From Lentisalinibacter sp964427415 (lineage in GTDB: Bacteria; Pseudomonadota; Gammaproteobacteria; Steroidobacterales; Woeseiaceae): a stretch of DNA of 64,000 nt. Made by a program: the position numbers and the translations under genes. How positions within the stretch are numbered: position 1 is the stretch's first letter; each line of letters starts with the position of its first letter. Where the stretch lies: the NCBI GenBank assembly GCA_964427415.1, contig CAYRUH010000012.1:1-64000 (forward strand), in the 5' to 3' direction. This document shows, piece by piece, positions 48,208 through 55,428 of this stretch. Below the pieces are notes generated by a model that saw only the letters and a list, made by a program, of their open reading frames with translations, made no database searches and had not been told where the DNA came from.

Positions 48208-48417
48208 CTACCAGTGTCCGGTGCCGGGCTCGCCCTTGAACGGCCCGACGATGTCCGGTGTGATCCAGCCGCCGTAGAAGCCGCCGGTCTGCGCCGNNNN
48301 NNNNNNNNNNNNNNNNNNNNNNNNNNNNNNNNNNNNNNNNNNNNNNNNNNNNNNNNNNNNNNNNNNNNNNNNNNNNNNNNNNNNNNNNNNNNNNNNCCGC
48401 GGCCGGTATGGCTCCAT
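48208..48417 (-). CDS. Probable DUF427 family protein, interrupted by an assembly gap
   Basis: The C-terminal 28 residues are readable and begin AQTGGFYGGWITPDI before continuing to the stop at 48208. That tail recalls the end of longer DUF427 proteins, an assignment made from memory. Upstream is the 100-N gap; beyond it a reading frame begins MEPYRPR at 48417. If the two parts belong together, the total depends on the true gap size. Function unknown. It is probably in an operon with the epoxide hydrolase. Confidence 0.5.
   Translation of the reverse strand: MEPYRPRXXXXXXXXXXXXXXXXXXXXXXXXXXXXXXXXXXAQTGGFYGGWITPDIVGPFKGEPGTGHW
48297..48396. other. Assembly gap (100 N)
   Basis: Exactly 100 undetermined bases, the conventional filler for a scaffold join of unknown length. 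The real sequence between 48296 and 48397 may be longer or shorter, so reading frames that cross it are artefacts unless resolved. Confidence 0.98.
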
Positions 48418-48420
48418 TGC

Positions 48421-48591
48421 TCACGGGCGCGGCGGATCGTCTTCGGGATTTTTCGCATCGGTTTCTCCGTCGGTGTCTTCGCGCAGGCGGGCGACGACCC
48501 GCTCGATGGTGCTCCGCGCGGGTCCCGGCAACCTGCCTTCCTCGTATTCGCGCTTCAGGTAGTCCTCGATGCGGGCCACGACCACGTCCAT
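48421..48591 (-). CDS. Small acidic protein of unknown function
   Basis: A possible 56-residue protein, helical in its first part (DVVVARIEDYLKREYEEGRL) and highly charged at the end (DGETDAKNPEDDPPRP). The ATG at 48591 has GGGGGAGG at good spacing, the main support. Its stop lies three bases before the MEPYRPR frame on the other side of the gap. I do not recognise it. Confidence 0.5.
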   Translation of the reverse strand: MDVVVARIEDYLKREYEEGRLPGPARSTIERVVARLREDTDGETDAKNPEDDPPRP

Positions 48592-48724
48592 CCCGGCCTC
48601 CCCCGGCGAAACGGCAGTAACCGGGCCGACTATAGCCTCCCGCACCCGGGCTTGGTACTTTAGCCGGCCCCGCGCCCGTTCGCCGGGCGTCCGCGCGCAG
48701 TTCGAGAGTAATCAGCCAGCCATC

Positions 48725-49825
48725 ATGCCGAAGTACCAGGGCGAGACCGGATTCCGCCACGCCGCACCCGACGCGCTCGGCGTGCTGCTCGTCAACCTGG
48801 GCACGCCCGGCGAGCCGAGCACCTCCGCCGTGCGTCGTTACCTCGCCGAGTTCCTGGGCGATGCCCGGGTGGTGGAGGCGCCGCGGCTGTTCTGGTGGCT
48901 GGTACTGAATCTGGTGATCCTGAGAATCCGGCCGGCACGCTCCGCCGAAGCCTACGAGAAGATCTGGACCGAGGCGGGCTCGCCGCTGCTGCTGAACAGC
49001 GAACTCATCGCGAAGGGCCTGGCCGAGAAGCTGTCCCGGCGCATCGACGGCGAGCTGGCCGTCGAGCTGGCGATGTCCTACGGCGCCCCGGGTATCCCGG
49101 AGGCCCTGGAGCGGCTACGCGAGAAGAACGTGCGCCGGCTGGTGGTGCTGCCGCTGTATCCCCAGTACTCGGGCACTACCACCGCCACCGTATTCGACCG
49201 CGTCACGCGGGTGCTGCAGAACCGCCGCTGGATACCCGAGTTCCGCTTCATCAACCAGTATCACGACGAGCCGGCCTACATACAGGCGCTGGCTCGGTCC
49301 ATCCGCGAGCACCGTGAGGAGCACGGCGCCGGCAAGCGGCTGCTGTTCTCCTTCCACGGCATCCCCCAGCGTTATTTCCTGAGTGGCGACCCCTATCACT
49401 GCCAGTCCCAGAAGACCGCTCGGCTGGTGGCCGAGGAACTCGGGCTCGGACCGGACGAGTGGCTGCTGAGCTTCCAGTCCCGCGTGGGTCGCGAGGAGTG
49501 GCTCAGGCCCTATACCGACGAGACCCTGCAGGCCTGGGGCGAGGAGCGGCTCGAGAGCGTGGACGTCGTCTGCCCCGGCTTTTCGGCGGACTGCCTGGAG
49601 ACGCTGGAGGAGATCGCCATGCAGAACCGGGAGCTGTTCGAGGAGGCCGGCGGCGGCAGGCTCTCCTACATCCCCTGCCTGAACGCCCGGGACGACCATA
49701 TCGAATGCCTGAGCGACCTCGTCTACCGCCACGCCTCCGGCTGGCCGGAGACCGAGAGCGAGCTCGACGCCCGCGACCCGCTGAAGAGCAGCGAACTGGC
49801 CCGGGCGATGGGGGCCGAGAACTGA
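48725..49825 (+). CDS. hemH: Ferrochelatase
   Basis: A 366-residue enzyme that inserts iron into protoporphyrin IX, the last step of protoheme synthesis. LGVLLVNLGTPGEPS at the N-terminus, the catalytic His in FSFHGIPQRY and the Glu in CPGFSADCLETLEEI are present. The ATG at 48725 begins the family N-terminus; the ribosome site is weak. A VOC-family gene follows three bases later. Confidence 0.95.
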   Translation: MPKYQGETGFRHAAPDALGVLLVNLGTPGEPSTSAVRRYLAEFLGDARVVEAPRLFWWLVLNLVILRIRPARSAEAYEKIWTEAGSPLLLNSELIAKGLAEKLSRRIDGELAVELAMSYGAPGIPEALERLREKNVRRLVVLPLYPQYSGTTTATVFDRVTRVLQNRRWIPEFRFINQYHDEPAYIQALARSIREHREEHGAGKRLLFSFHGIPQRYFLSGDPYHCQSQKTARLVAEELGLGPDEWLLSFQSRVGREEWLRPYTDETLQAWGEERLESVDVVCPGFSADCLETLEEIAMQNRELFEEAGGGRLSYIPCLNARDDHIECLSDLVYRHASGWPETESELDARDPLKSSELARAMGAEN

Positions 49826-49827
49826 GG

Positions 49828-50547
49828 GTGGCCGGGCGCTTCCTGGAGCTCGGCCTGGCTGCGCCGGACATCCTGGAGTCGCTGCATTTCTATCGCACGC
49901 TGGGGTTCACGGAACTGGCCGCCGGCGAGGTCTGGCCGCACAAATATGCGGTGGTGACCGACGGCACCATGTTCATCGGGCTGCACGACGGCCCGGTCAC
50001 GAGCCCGGTCGTCACCCTCGTGCAGCCGTCCCTGCGCCGGCACGTGCTCACGCTGCAGGACGCGGGGACGGAGTTCGAGGAGACGCGGCTCGGCGAGGAC
50101 GAGTTCAACCGGGCCATCCTGCGCGATCCGGACGCCACGGCCGTCATGCTGGTGGAGGCACGCACCTATTCCCCGGCACCGGAGACACCTGCGCCCTCAC
50201 TGTTGGGCGAGTGCCTGGAACTCGCGCTGCCCGTGCGCGACGCCCTCGCCTCGGCCCACTTCTGGGCGCCGCTGGCGCCCCGGCTCGCAGCGCACCGGGA
50301 GGACCCGGAGCCCCGTTTCCGGCTCGCCGTGGACGGCCTGGTGCTGGGGCTGGGCGCGCGGCCTGCGCTAGCCCGTCCGCTGCTCGTCTACCGGGTCGCC
50401 GATGCCGCGTCGCTGCAGGCGGCGCTGGACCGGCTGGGCGTCCACGCCGGCGCGGCCCCGGACCTGCCCGGCGAGAGCTGGGGCACGATCCGGGCGCCGG
50501 AAGGCACCGACATCGCACTGCTGAAGGCCGACTACTGGCCCGGTTGA
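49828..50547 (+). CDS. VOC superfamily protein with two glyoxalase-like units
   Basis: A 239-residue protein. The first unit (LELGLAAPDILESLHFYRTL and VTLVQPSLRRHVLTL) is a recognisable VOC fold; a second, more divergent one begins near residue 130 (CLELALPVRDALASAHFW). VOC proteins use metals for isomerase, dioxygenase or resistance functions; the usual His and Glu ligands are not all apparent. The start is a GTG two bases after the hemH stop, so it is probably co-transcribed with hemH. Confidence 0.65.
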   Translation: MAGRFLELGLAAPDILESLHFYRTLGFTELAAGEVWPHKYAVVTDGTMFIGLHDGPVTSPVVTLVQPSLRRHVLTLQDAGTEFEETRLGEDEFNRAILRDPDATAVMLVEARTYSPAPETPAPSLLGECLELALPVRDALASAHFWAPLAPRLAAHREDPEPRFRLAVDGLVLGLGARPALARPLLVYRVADAASLQAALDRLGVHAGAAPDLPGESWGTIRAPEGTDIALLKADYWPG

Positions 50548-50593
50548 ACCGGCGCCGAAGCGGGTCGGAACGGCTCAGCCCGACGCGGCCCGC

Positions 50594-51463
50594 TCAGGCG
50601 GTGAGCAGACGGCGGAGCAGCGAGCGGGCCTGGGAGAGATAGCCGCCGCCGAACAGGTTGAGATGATTCAGCAGGTGGTAGAGCTGGTAGAGATCCCGGC
50701 GCACCGCGTAACCGCCGTCGAGGGGCCAGGCCTCGCCGTAGGCCGCGTGGAATTCGCGCCCGAAACCGCCGAACAGCTCGGTCATGGCGATGTCCGTCTC
50801 CCGATCGCCGTAGTAGACCGCGGGGTCGTAGACGACCGGATCGCCATCGACCGCGGCGAAGTTGCCACCCCAGAGATCGCCGTGCAGCAATGACGGTGCC
50901 GGCGTGTAGTCGGTGAAGAAAATTGCCATTCTCTCCAGCAGCGCCTCGCCGTCTGCGCCGAGGTGGCGGCCGTAGCCGTTGCGCCCGGCCAGCGCCAGCT
51001 GGAAGCCGATGCGCTTCTCCGCGAGGAAGCGCACCCAGTCGTCGTCGCGGCCGTTCGGCTGGGGCGTGGAGCCGATGGTGTTGTCGCGGTGCCAGCCATA
51101 CCGTTGCGCGGTGTGGCTATGCAGTGTCGCCAGCGCCGTCCCCAGCCGCCATCGGCAGTCGCCATCGGCCTGGCCGAGTTCGAGATACTCCAGCAGCAGC
51201 CAGGCGCGTCCTGCGTCGACGCCCAGACCGTGGACCCGGGGCACGCGCACGGCGGCCGCCGCAGCCAGCTCGGCCAGACCCTCCGCCTCGGCGGCGAACA
51301 TCTCGTAGCCGTCGGCCCGATTGGTCTTCAGGAACAGCGGGCCGGCTTCGCTGTCCACCCGGGCCGCCGCATTGATGCTGCCGCCGCCCACCGGGCGCAG
51401 GCTGGCGGCATCGATGCGGATGCCGCACGCGGCGCCGATGGCGTCGGCGAGCGCCCCCGACAC
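50594..51463 (-). CDS. Fructosamine kinase family protein
   Basis: A 289-residue kinase of the fructosamine-3-kinase family, related to aminoglycoside phosphotransferases. VGGGSINAA, FLKTN and the catalytic HGDLWGGN with the later VYDPAVYYGDRETDIAM are diagnostic. These enzymes phosphorylate glycated amines or ribulosamines to promote deglycation. The start is GTG, three bases after the upstream nuclease stop, so they form an operon. Confidence 0.9.
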   Translation of the reverse strand: MSGALADAIGAACGIRIDAASLRPVGGGSINAAARVDSEAGPLFLKTNRADGYEMFAAEAEGLAELAAAAAVRVPRVHGLGVDAGRAWLLLEYLELGQADGDCRWRLGTALATLHSHTAQRYGWHRDNTIGSTPQPNGRDDDWVRFLAEKRIGFQLALAGRNGYGRHLGADGEALLERMAIFFTDYTPAPSLLHGDLWGGNFAAVDGDPVVYDPAVYYGDRETDIAMTELFGGFGREFHAAYGEAWPLDGGYAVRRDLYQLYHLLNHLNLFGGGYLSQARSLLRRLLTA

Positions 51464-51466
51464 GGC

Positions 51467-52360
51467 TCAGACGGCGGCGTTTATCGAGGCGATGCGCTCG
51501 CACTGGCGCCGGAGCGCCGTGCCAAATCCCGCCTCGTCGCAGACCCCGTGCAGCGCGTCCATGTCAGGTGTGCGCCGGCGCGCCTCGGCCGAGCGGAACT
51601 CCAGCGGCGCATCGCAGGCGATCGCCGTGAGCTGGCGCGCCAGCAGCGCCGCCGCGCGGTGCTGCTCCAGCCGGGCGCCCAGCTTCGCGGCGCCGCGCAC
51701 CGGCACGTCGCACACCCGGTCCAGGTTGGCGTAGATCACGTCGAGGCTACCGAAATGACCGAGTAGCGCCGCCGCCGTCTTCTTGCCCACGCCGGGCACG
51801 CCGGGGATGTTGTCCACGGCGTCGCCCGCAAGCGCCAGGAAGTCCGCGATCTGTTCCGGCCACACGCCATACGCTTCCGGTATCTGCTCGTAACCGAGCC
51901 GGCGGCGGCCGGCGTAGTCCCACAGGATGTCCTTCAACGACAGGAGCTGGGCCAGGTCCTTGTCCCGGCTGACGATGGTCGCCGGCAGCCCGCGGGCGCG
52001 GCCGTCGACGACCAGCGCGCCGATCAGGTCGTCGGCCTCGTAGAGGGGACTCGCGCACTCGGCGAGACCGAGCGCCCGCGTGAAGGCACGGCAGCGGCGG
52101 AACTGGCGCTCGAGTTCCGGCGGCGCCGGATCCCGATTGGCCTTGTAGGCGGGATAAATCTCGTTCCTGAAGGAACTGGCGAGACTCTCGTCGAAGGCCA
52201 CGGCGATGTACTCCGGCCGCACTTCCTCGACAAAGTCCGCCAGGAAGCGGGCGAAGCCGAACAGCGCGTTCACGGGATTGCCGTCGCCGTCGACCATGTC
52301 GTCGGGCAGCGAGAACCAGGCGCGGAAGACGTAGACGCTGGCGTCGATCAGATAGAGCAC
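51467..52360 (-). CDS. 5'-3' exonuclease / flap endonuclease (Xni-like)
   Basis: A 297-residue nuclease with the 5'-3' exonuclease fold of PolI and FEN-1 enzymes. The N-terminal LIDASVYVFRAWFSL, the acidic YEADDLIGAL, IVSRDKDLAQL and the helix-hairpin-helix DNIPGVPGVGKKTAAALL are complete. It stands apart from polA; similar stand-alone proteins are called Xni/ExoIX or flap endonuclease. GTG start. Lies between an HNH nuclease gene and the fructosamine kinase gene. Confidence 0.88.
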   Translation of the reverse strand: MLYLIDASVYVFRAWFSLPDDMVDGDGNPVNALFGFARFLADFVEEVRPEYIAVAFDESLASSFRNEIYPAYKANRDPAPPELERQFRRCRAFTRALGLAECASPLYEADDLIGALVVDGRARGLPATIVSRDKDLAQLLSLKDILWDYAGRRRLGYEQIPEAYGVWPEQIADFLALAGDAVDNIPGVPGVGKKTAAALLGHFGSLDVIYANLDRVCDVPVRGAAKLGARLEQHRAAALLARQLTAIACDAPLEFRSAEARRRTPDMDALHGVCDEAGFGTALRRQCERIASINAAV

Positions 52361-52376
52361 GTGCCTGCCGGTGCCC

Positions 52377-53033
52377 TCAGGCGAATACTGTCACGCCGCC
52401 CATGCCGGCGGCGTTGGCCTGCAGGTGGTCGCGCAAGCGCGCGTGCAGCGGGCTGGAGCGCGGGATGTGGGCCAGCAGGTATTCCATTTGGTCGGCCAGC
52501 ACCCGCCGTCCCTTCAGATAGATGTACTCCGCATAGCTCGGCGTGAACGGGATGGCGATCAGCTGCATGTCGGCCTGCTCCGGCGTGTGCCCGCCCTTGT
52601 GGTTGTTGCAGCGCCGGCAGGCGGTGGCCACGTTGGTCCAGAGGTCCCTGCCGCCCTGGGAGATGGGCGTGACGTGGTCTCGGGTCAGCTCGCGGGACTG
52701 GAACACCAGCCCGCAGTAAAGACACAGGTTGGCGTCGCGCCGGAACAGCGTGCGGTTGTTGAGCGGCGGCACGTAGTGCTCCCGATTGGCGGCCAGGCTC
52801 TGGTGGGTGCCGTGGGTGGCGATGATGGAGTTCACGTCCACCGCACTGCGTTGTCCGGTCAGCGCGTTGTAGCCGCCGTGGAGCGTGTAGAGGAGGGTGC
52901 CGCAGGCATAGGCGACCTGCCCCGTGTGGTAGAGGCGGACCGCCTCGCGGTAGTCGATCCATTCCAGAGGCATGCCTGCCACGTCCGTGCGCAGGACCTG
53001 CTGGAAGATGCTCTCTGTGCTGATAGCCTGCAT
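52377..53033 (-). CDS. HNH endonuclease
   Basis: A 218-residue protein with an HNH nuclease centre at about residues 96-145: two CxxC pairs (CLYCG and CRRCNNHKGG) with the HNH core in TRDHVTPISQGG. The N-terminal part (EWIDYREAVRLYHTGQVAYA) is a conserved flank of chromosomal HNH proteins found in many proteobacteria. DNA target and role are unknown. It leads the group of three genes with the exonuclease and the fructosamine kinase. Confidence 0.88.
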   Translation of the reverse strand: MQAISTESIFQQVLRTDVAGMPLEWIDYREAVRLYHTGQVAYACGTLLYTLHGGYNALTGQRSAVDVNSIIATHGTHQSLAANREHYVPPLNNRTLFRRDANLCLYCGLVFQSRELTRDHVTPISQGGRDLWTNVATACRRCNNHKGGHTPEQADMQLIAIPFTPSYAEYIYLKGRRVLADQMEYLLAHIPRSSPLHARLRDHLQANAAGMGGVTVFA

Positions 53034-53134
53034 GTGTCACGTGCCCCCGGAGGCGCCGGCTTAGTTTGCCCCAAGACCGGGGAAATGCAACCTGAGGGGT
53101 GTGACAGCAGCATGACAGAGCGGTGGTCTTCTCC

Positions 53135-53674
53135 TCAGCGGCCGCGCGGCGGTCGCCGGTCTCGCATGCGCTCACGGATATTCTGGCGCTGCTCCGGGCT
53201 GAGCGACCGCCAGCGCTCCCTCAACTCCTGGCGGCGCTCCGCCGGCAGGTCCCGGAAGCGCTCGAAGTTGCGGCGGATCCGTTCCCGCTCCTCCGGCGGC
53301 AGCTCGCGGAAGGTCTCGTAGCGCTCACGGATGCGCGCCCGCTGTTCGTCGCTGAGGTCGCGCCAGCGCCCGAAGCGCTCTCGCGCGGCCTCCCGCTCGT
53401 CGGGACTCATGTCCAGCCAGCGCTCGGTGCCGTTCGCCAGCCTTCGTCGCCGCTCCGCGGGCATCTCCTCCCAGCGATCCTCGAAGCGGGCCAGCACCCG
53501 CTGCTGCTCGCCGCTGAGCGCATCCCAGGCCGGCCCTTCGGGCGGCTCCTGTGCCAGCGCCGTCGTCGCCCCGGCGAGGAGCAGTGCCGCCAGCAGCAGA
53601 GCCCGCAGTAGGGCCGCCGTGCCCGCCACGCCTGCCGGGTCCGCCTTCGTCGCCCGCTTAATCCGTGTCTTCAT
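53135..53674 (-). CDS. DUF3106 domain protein
   Basis: A 179-residue exported protein: signal peptide up to about residue 42, then a highly charged helical region with repeats of the pattern RWRDLSDEQRARIRERYETF, each about 16 residues with W/F-x-x-L-[SP]-P-E-[ED]-R. This is DUF3106, seen next to ECF sigma factors in gammaproteobacteria, and reminiscent of Spy/CpxP-like helical periplasmic proteins. The ATG at 53674 has AAAGGGAG upstream and lies within the previous gene. Last gene of the sigma factor operon. Confidence 0.85.
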   Translation of the reverse strand: MKTRIKRATKADPAGVAGTAALLRALLLAALLLAGATTALAQEPPEGPAWDALSGEQQRVLARFEDRWEEMPAERRRRLANGTERWLDMSPDEREAARERFGRWRDLSDEQRARIRERYETFRELPPEERERIRRNFERFRDLPAERRQELRERWRSLSPEQRQNIRERMRDRRPPRGR

Positions 53675-53966
53675 CGCTCCCTTTCTCCTCGTCCTGCGCG
53701 CGCTCAGCCGACGGCTGCCGGCGCTCAGATGCCTGCGGCGCCGTGCCGGCGAGCGCGATCCAGTCACTGTCATCCTCTTCCCAACTGCCCAGATATTCGA
53801 TAAACGCCATGTCGTCCGGCTGCTCCATGCCGCGCGGTGTCTCTGCCGCTGGGGCCACGGCCATTGACGCAGTCGCGACGACCGAAATAACGGCCGCGGC
53901 ACCCGTCCCCGGCCGCCGTCCCGGTGGCCGGGCTGCCGGTCTCACTTCGTCTGCCGCGTCAGCCAA
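53658..53966 (-). CDS. Small single-pass membrane protein of the sigma factor operon
   Basis: A 102-residue protein starting with TTG at 53966, eight bases after GGGAG. A basic N-region with prolines is followed by a hydrophobic segment (about 24-43, AAAVISVVATASMAVAPAAE), then an acidic tail with FIEYLGSWEEDDSDWIAL, the kind of motif seen in small proteins encoded beside DUF3106. It overlaps the upstream gene by eight bases and the downstream DUF3106 gene by 17. Function unknown. Confidence 0.7.
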   Translation of the reverse strand: MADAADEVRPAARPPGRRPGTGAAAVISVVATASMAVAPAAETPRGMEQPDDMAFIEYLGSWEEDDSDWIALAGTAPQASERRQPSAERAQDEEKGSDEDTD

Positions 53967-54414
53967 TGTGCCCGCTCCCGACGGGGGCGTTCCGGAAGGC
54001 CTCTTCCGAATCCACCCAGTCATAAAATTCCAGCTCAGCCAGCATCTCGAGGTTGTCGTCCTGGAGCACGATTTCCAGATCCTCGGCTTCCTCCGGCGCG
54101 ACCGCGGCCACCGTCTCGTGCTCCGCCACCGGTTTCTCCGGCAGTTGTCCCAGCCACAGCGCGACAGCCAGCACCGCCACCGCGGCCGCGGTGGCAACCG
54201 GCCTCCAGCCGGACGCCGGGCGGTCGCCGCGGACGCCGGCCAGCGCAGCCTGGCGCGCGCGGTTCAGCTGCGAGAGTGTCGCCGCATCCAGCGCCTCCAC
54301 GCTGTCGTCGAACGCGCGTCGGCTGCGCTCCTCGAGAACGCCGCCGCCGTATCGCTCGTCGTCTTGGTCGGCGTATTGGTCGTCCTTTCGACTATCGTAT
54401 CGCCTGTCATTCAT
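53959..54414 (-). CDS. Putative anti-sigma factor (single-pass membrane protein)
   Basis: A 151-residue protein with a cytosolic N-terminal region (LDAATLSQLNRARQAALAG), one membrane segment at about 72-90 (VATAAAVAVLAVALWLGQLP) and an acidic periplasmic tail with LEMLAELEFYDWV. Position directly after the sigma factor (ATGA-type overlap) and topology suggest an anti-sigma factor, but the usual zinc motif is missing; inference only. Confidence 0.7.
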   Translation of the reverse strand: MNDRRYDSRKDDQYADQDDERYGGGVLEERSRRAFDDSVEALDAATLSQLNRARQAALAGVRGDRPASGWRPVATAAAVAVLAVALWLGQLPEKPVAEHETVAAVAPEEAEDLEIVLQDDNLEMLAELEFYDWVDSEEAFRNAPVGSGHIG

Positions 54415-55064
54415 TGCCAGCTCTCGCCAAGGCGTGCCCGCAATGCATGCACGGCACGCGAATAATGCGTCTTCACGCTGCCCTCGGAGCAGCCCATCGC
54501 CGTGGCGGTGCTCGCCACGTCGAGACCCTCGAAGTTGCGCAGCATGAACGCCTCCTGCTGCCGCGCCGGCAGCGCCCGGATGGCCGCCTCCAGCACCGCC
54601 ATCGTCTCGCGCATCTCCAGCTGTTCGTCCGGCGTACCGGAGGCCGGATCGGCAGCCTCGGCCACCGGGTCGGGCCGGTCCTGTTCGTCGTCCCCGCGGA
54701 ACCAGGAAATGACCCGGTTGCGCACGGCCCGGCGGCGCTGGCTGTCACGCACCCGGTTGGTCAGGATGCGGAAGAACAGCGGCGCCCACTCCGATTCGGG
54801 ACGTGCGGCGTAATTGCGCACCAGCCGGATCATCGCGTCCTGGACCAGGTCCATGGCCTCGTCCCGGTCGCCCGTGCCGATCTCGGCGATGCGCAGAGCC
54901 CGCCGCTCCACGCCGACGAGGAAGGCGTTCAGTTGTTGCTCCTGCTCCAGTGCCCTCGCTCCTCGCTGCGCCCGGCAATCGCATTGGGCATCCCGCCGGC
55001 TGTGCCACTGGCGCTCCATCACCACCACGCCGGCGGCCGTCCTGCCGGCGGCGCCCCGGTTCAT
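54411..55064 (-). CDS. ECF-type RNA polymerase sigma factor
   Basis: A 217-residue sigma factor. Region 2 (LNAFLVGVERRALRIAEIGT and DEAMDLVQDAMIRLVRNYA) and region 4 (LPARQQEAFMLRNFEGLDV, with helix-turn-helix CSEGSVKTHYSRAVHALRA) are present, joined by an acidic linker. The ATG at 55064 was chosen because it follows a GGGGGG stretch and overlaps the stop of a short leader ORF; an ATG at 55019 is an alternative. Operon order: leader ORF, sigma, putative anti-sigma, small membrane protein, DUF3106. Confidence 0.88.
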   Translation of the reverse strand: MNRGAAGRTAAGVVVMERQWHSRRDAQCDCRAQRGARALEQEQQLNAFLVGVERRALRIAEIGTGDRDEAMDLVQDAMIRLVRNYAARPESEWAPLFFRILTNRVRDSQRRRAVRNRVISWFRGDDEQDRPDPVAEAADPASGTPDEQLEMRETMAVLEAAIRALPARQQEAFMLRNFEGLDVASTATAMGCSEGSVKTHYSRAVHALRARLGESWQ

Positions 55065-55108
55065 GAGAGCCCCCCGGCGACGGTCACGGCCTGCTGTGCA
55101 GCTTCCAT
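55061..55108 (-). CDS. 15-codon leader ORF coupled to the sigma factor gene
   Basis: A short frame encoding MEAAQQAVTVAGGLS. Its ATG at 55108 has GGGAG at good spacing, better than that of the sigma factor, and its TGA overlaps the sigma ATG (ATGA). This is the usual geometry of translational coupling. Whether the peptide is made is unknown; too short to judge by composition. Confidence 0.45.
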   Translation of the reverse strand: MEAAQQAVTVAGGLS

Positions 55109-55428
55109 GCTTGACTCCCGTAAGCATTACACTATGTTCGCGTACAGTCTTCTAACGCGCCGGCAGGGCTGCGGTTGACAGGCGGAACGCTGTTTTTTTC
55201 ACAGGGGATATTGCAGTTTCATGGCAACCCGACGGTTTCGACCGAGCTGCGACCGAATTCGCCCAACGATCTGATTTTACTGATTAATCGGACCGGCCGC
55301 AGCGCTCGCAGCCAACCCGTACCGTGGCGCGGCGCTGCGGCTGTCCGGCCGGCCGGCGGGCTTCCGTCCACAGACTTATCCACAACTTGTCAAGCAACCA
55401 GCAGAAACCCGTCGAGGCCGCACCCGCG
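55109..55428. other. Intergenic region between the sigma operon and priA
   Basis: About 320 bases between two divergent genes, AT-rich at 55180-55300 compared with the flanks. It must hold both promoters; TGTAAT near 55130 on the minus strand is a weak -10 candidate for the sigma operon. A perfect DnaA box lies near the priA end. No gene is supported here. Confidence 0.6.
55376..55384 (+). promoter_or_regulatory. DnaA box upstream of priA
   Basis: TTATCCACA is an exact match to the DnaA box consensus, 45 bases before the chosen priA start. One site is not an origin, but DnaA-regulated promoters often carry a single strong box. Confidence 0.55.

Noticed and set aside
55376..55384. Possible replication origin
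   Set aside because: Only one perfect DnaA box is visible, with no cluster, no dnaA/dnaN neighbours and no unwinding element of convincing length.
55387..55428. TTG start 14 codons upstream for priA
   Set aside because: In frame, but without a ribosome binding site and it would run through the edge of the DnaA box region; the GTG at 55429 gives the expected length.
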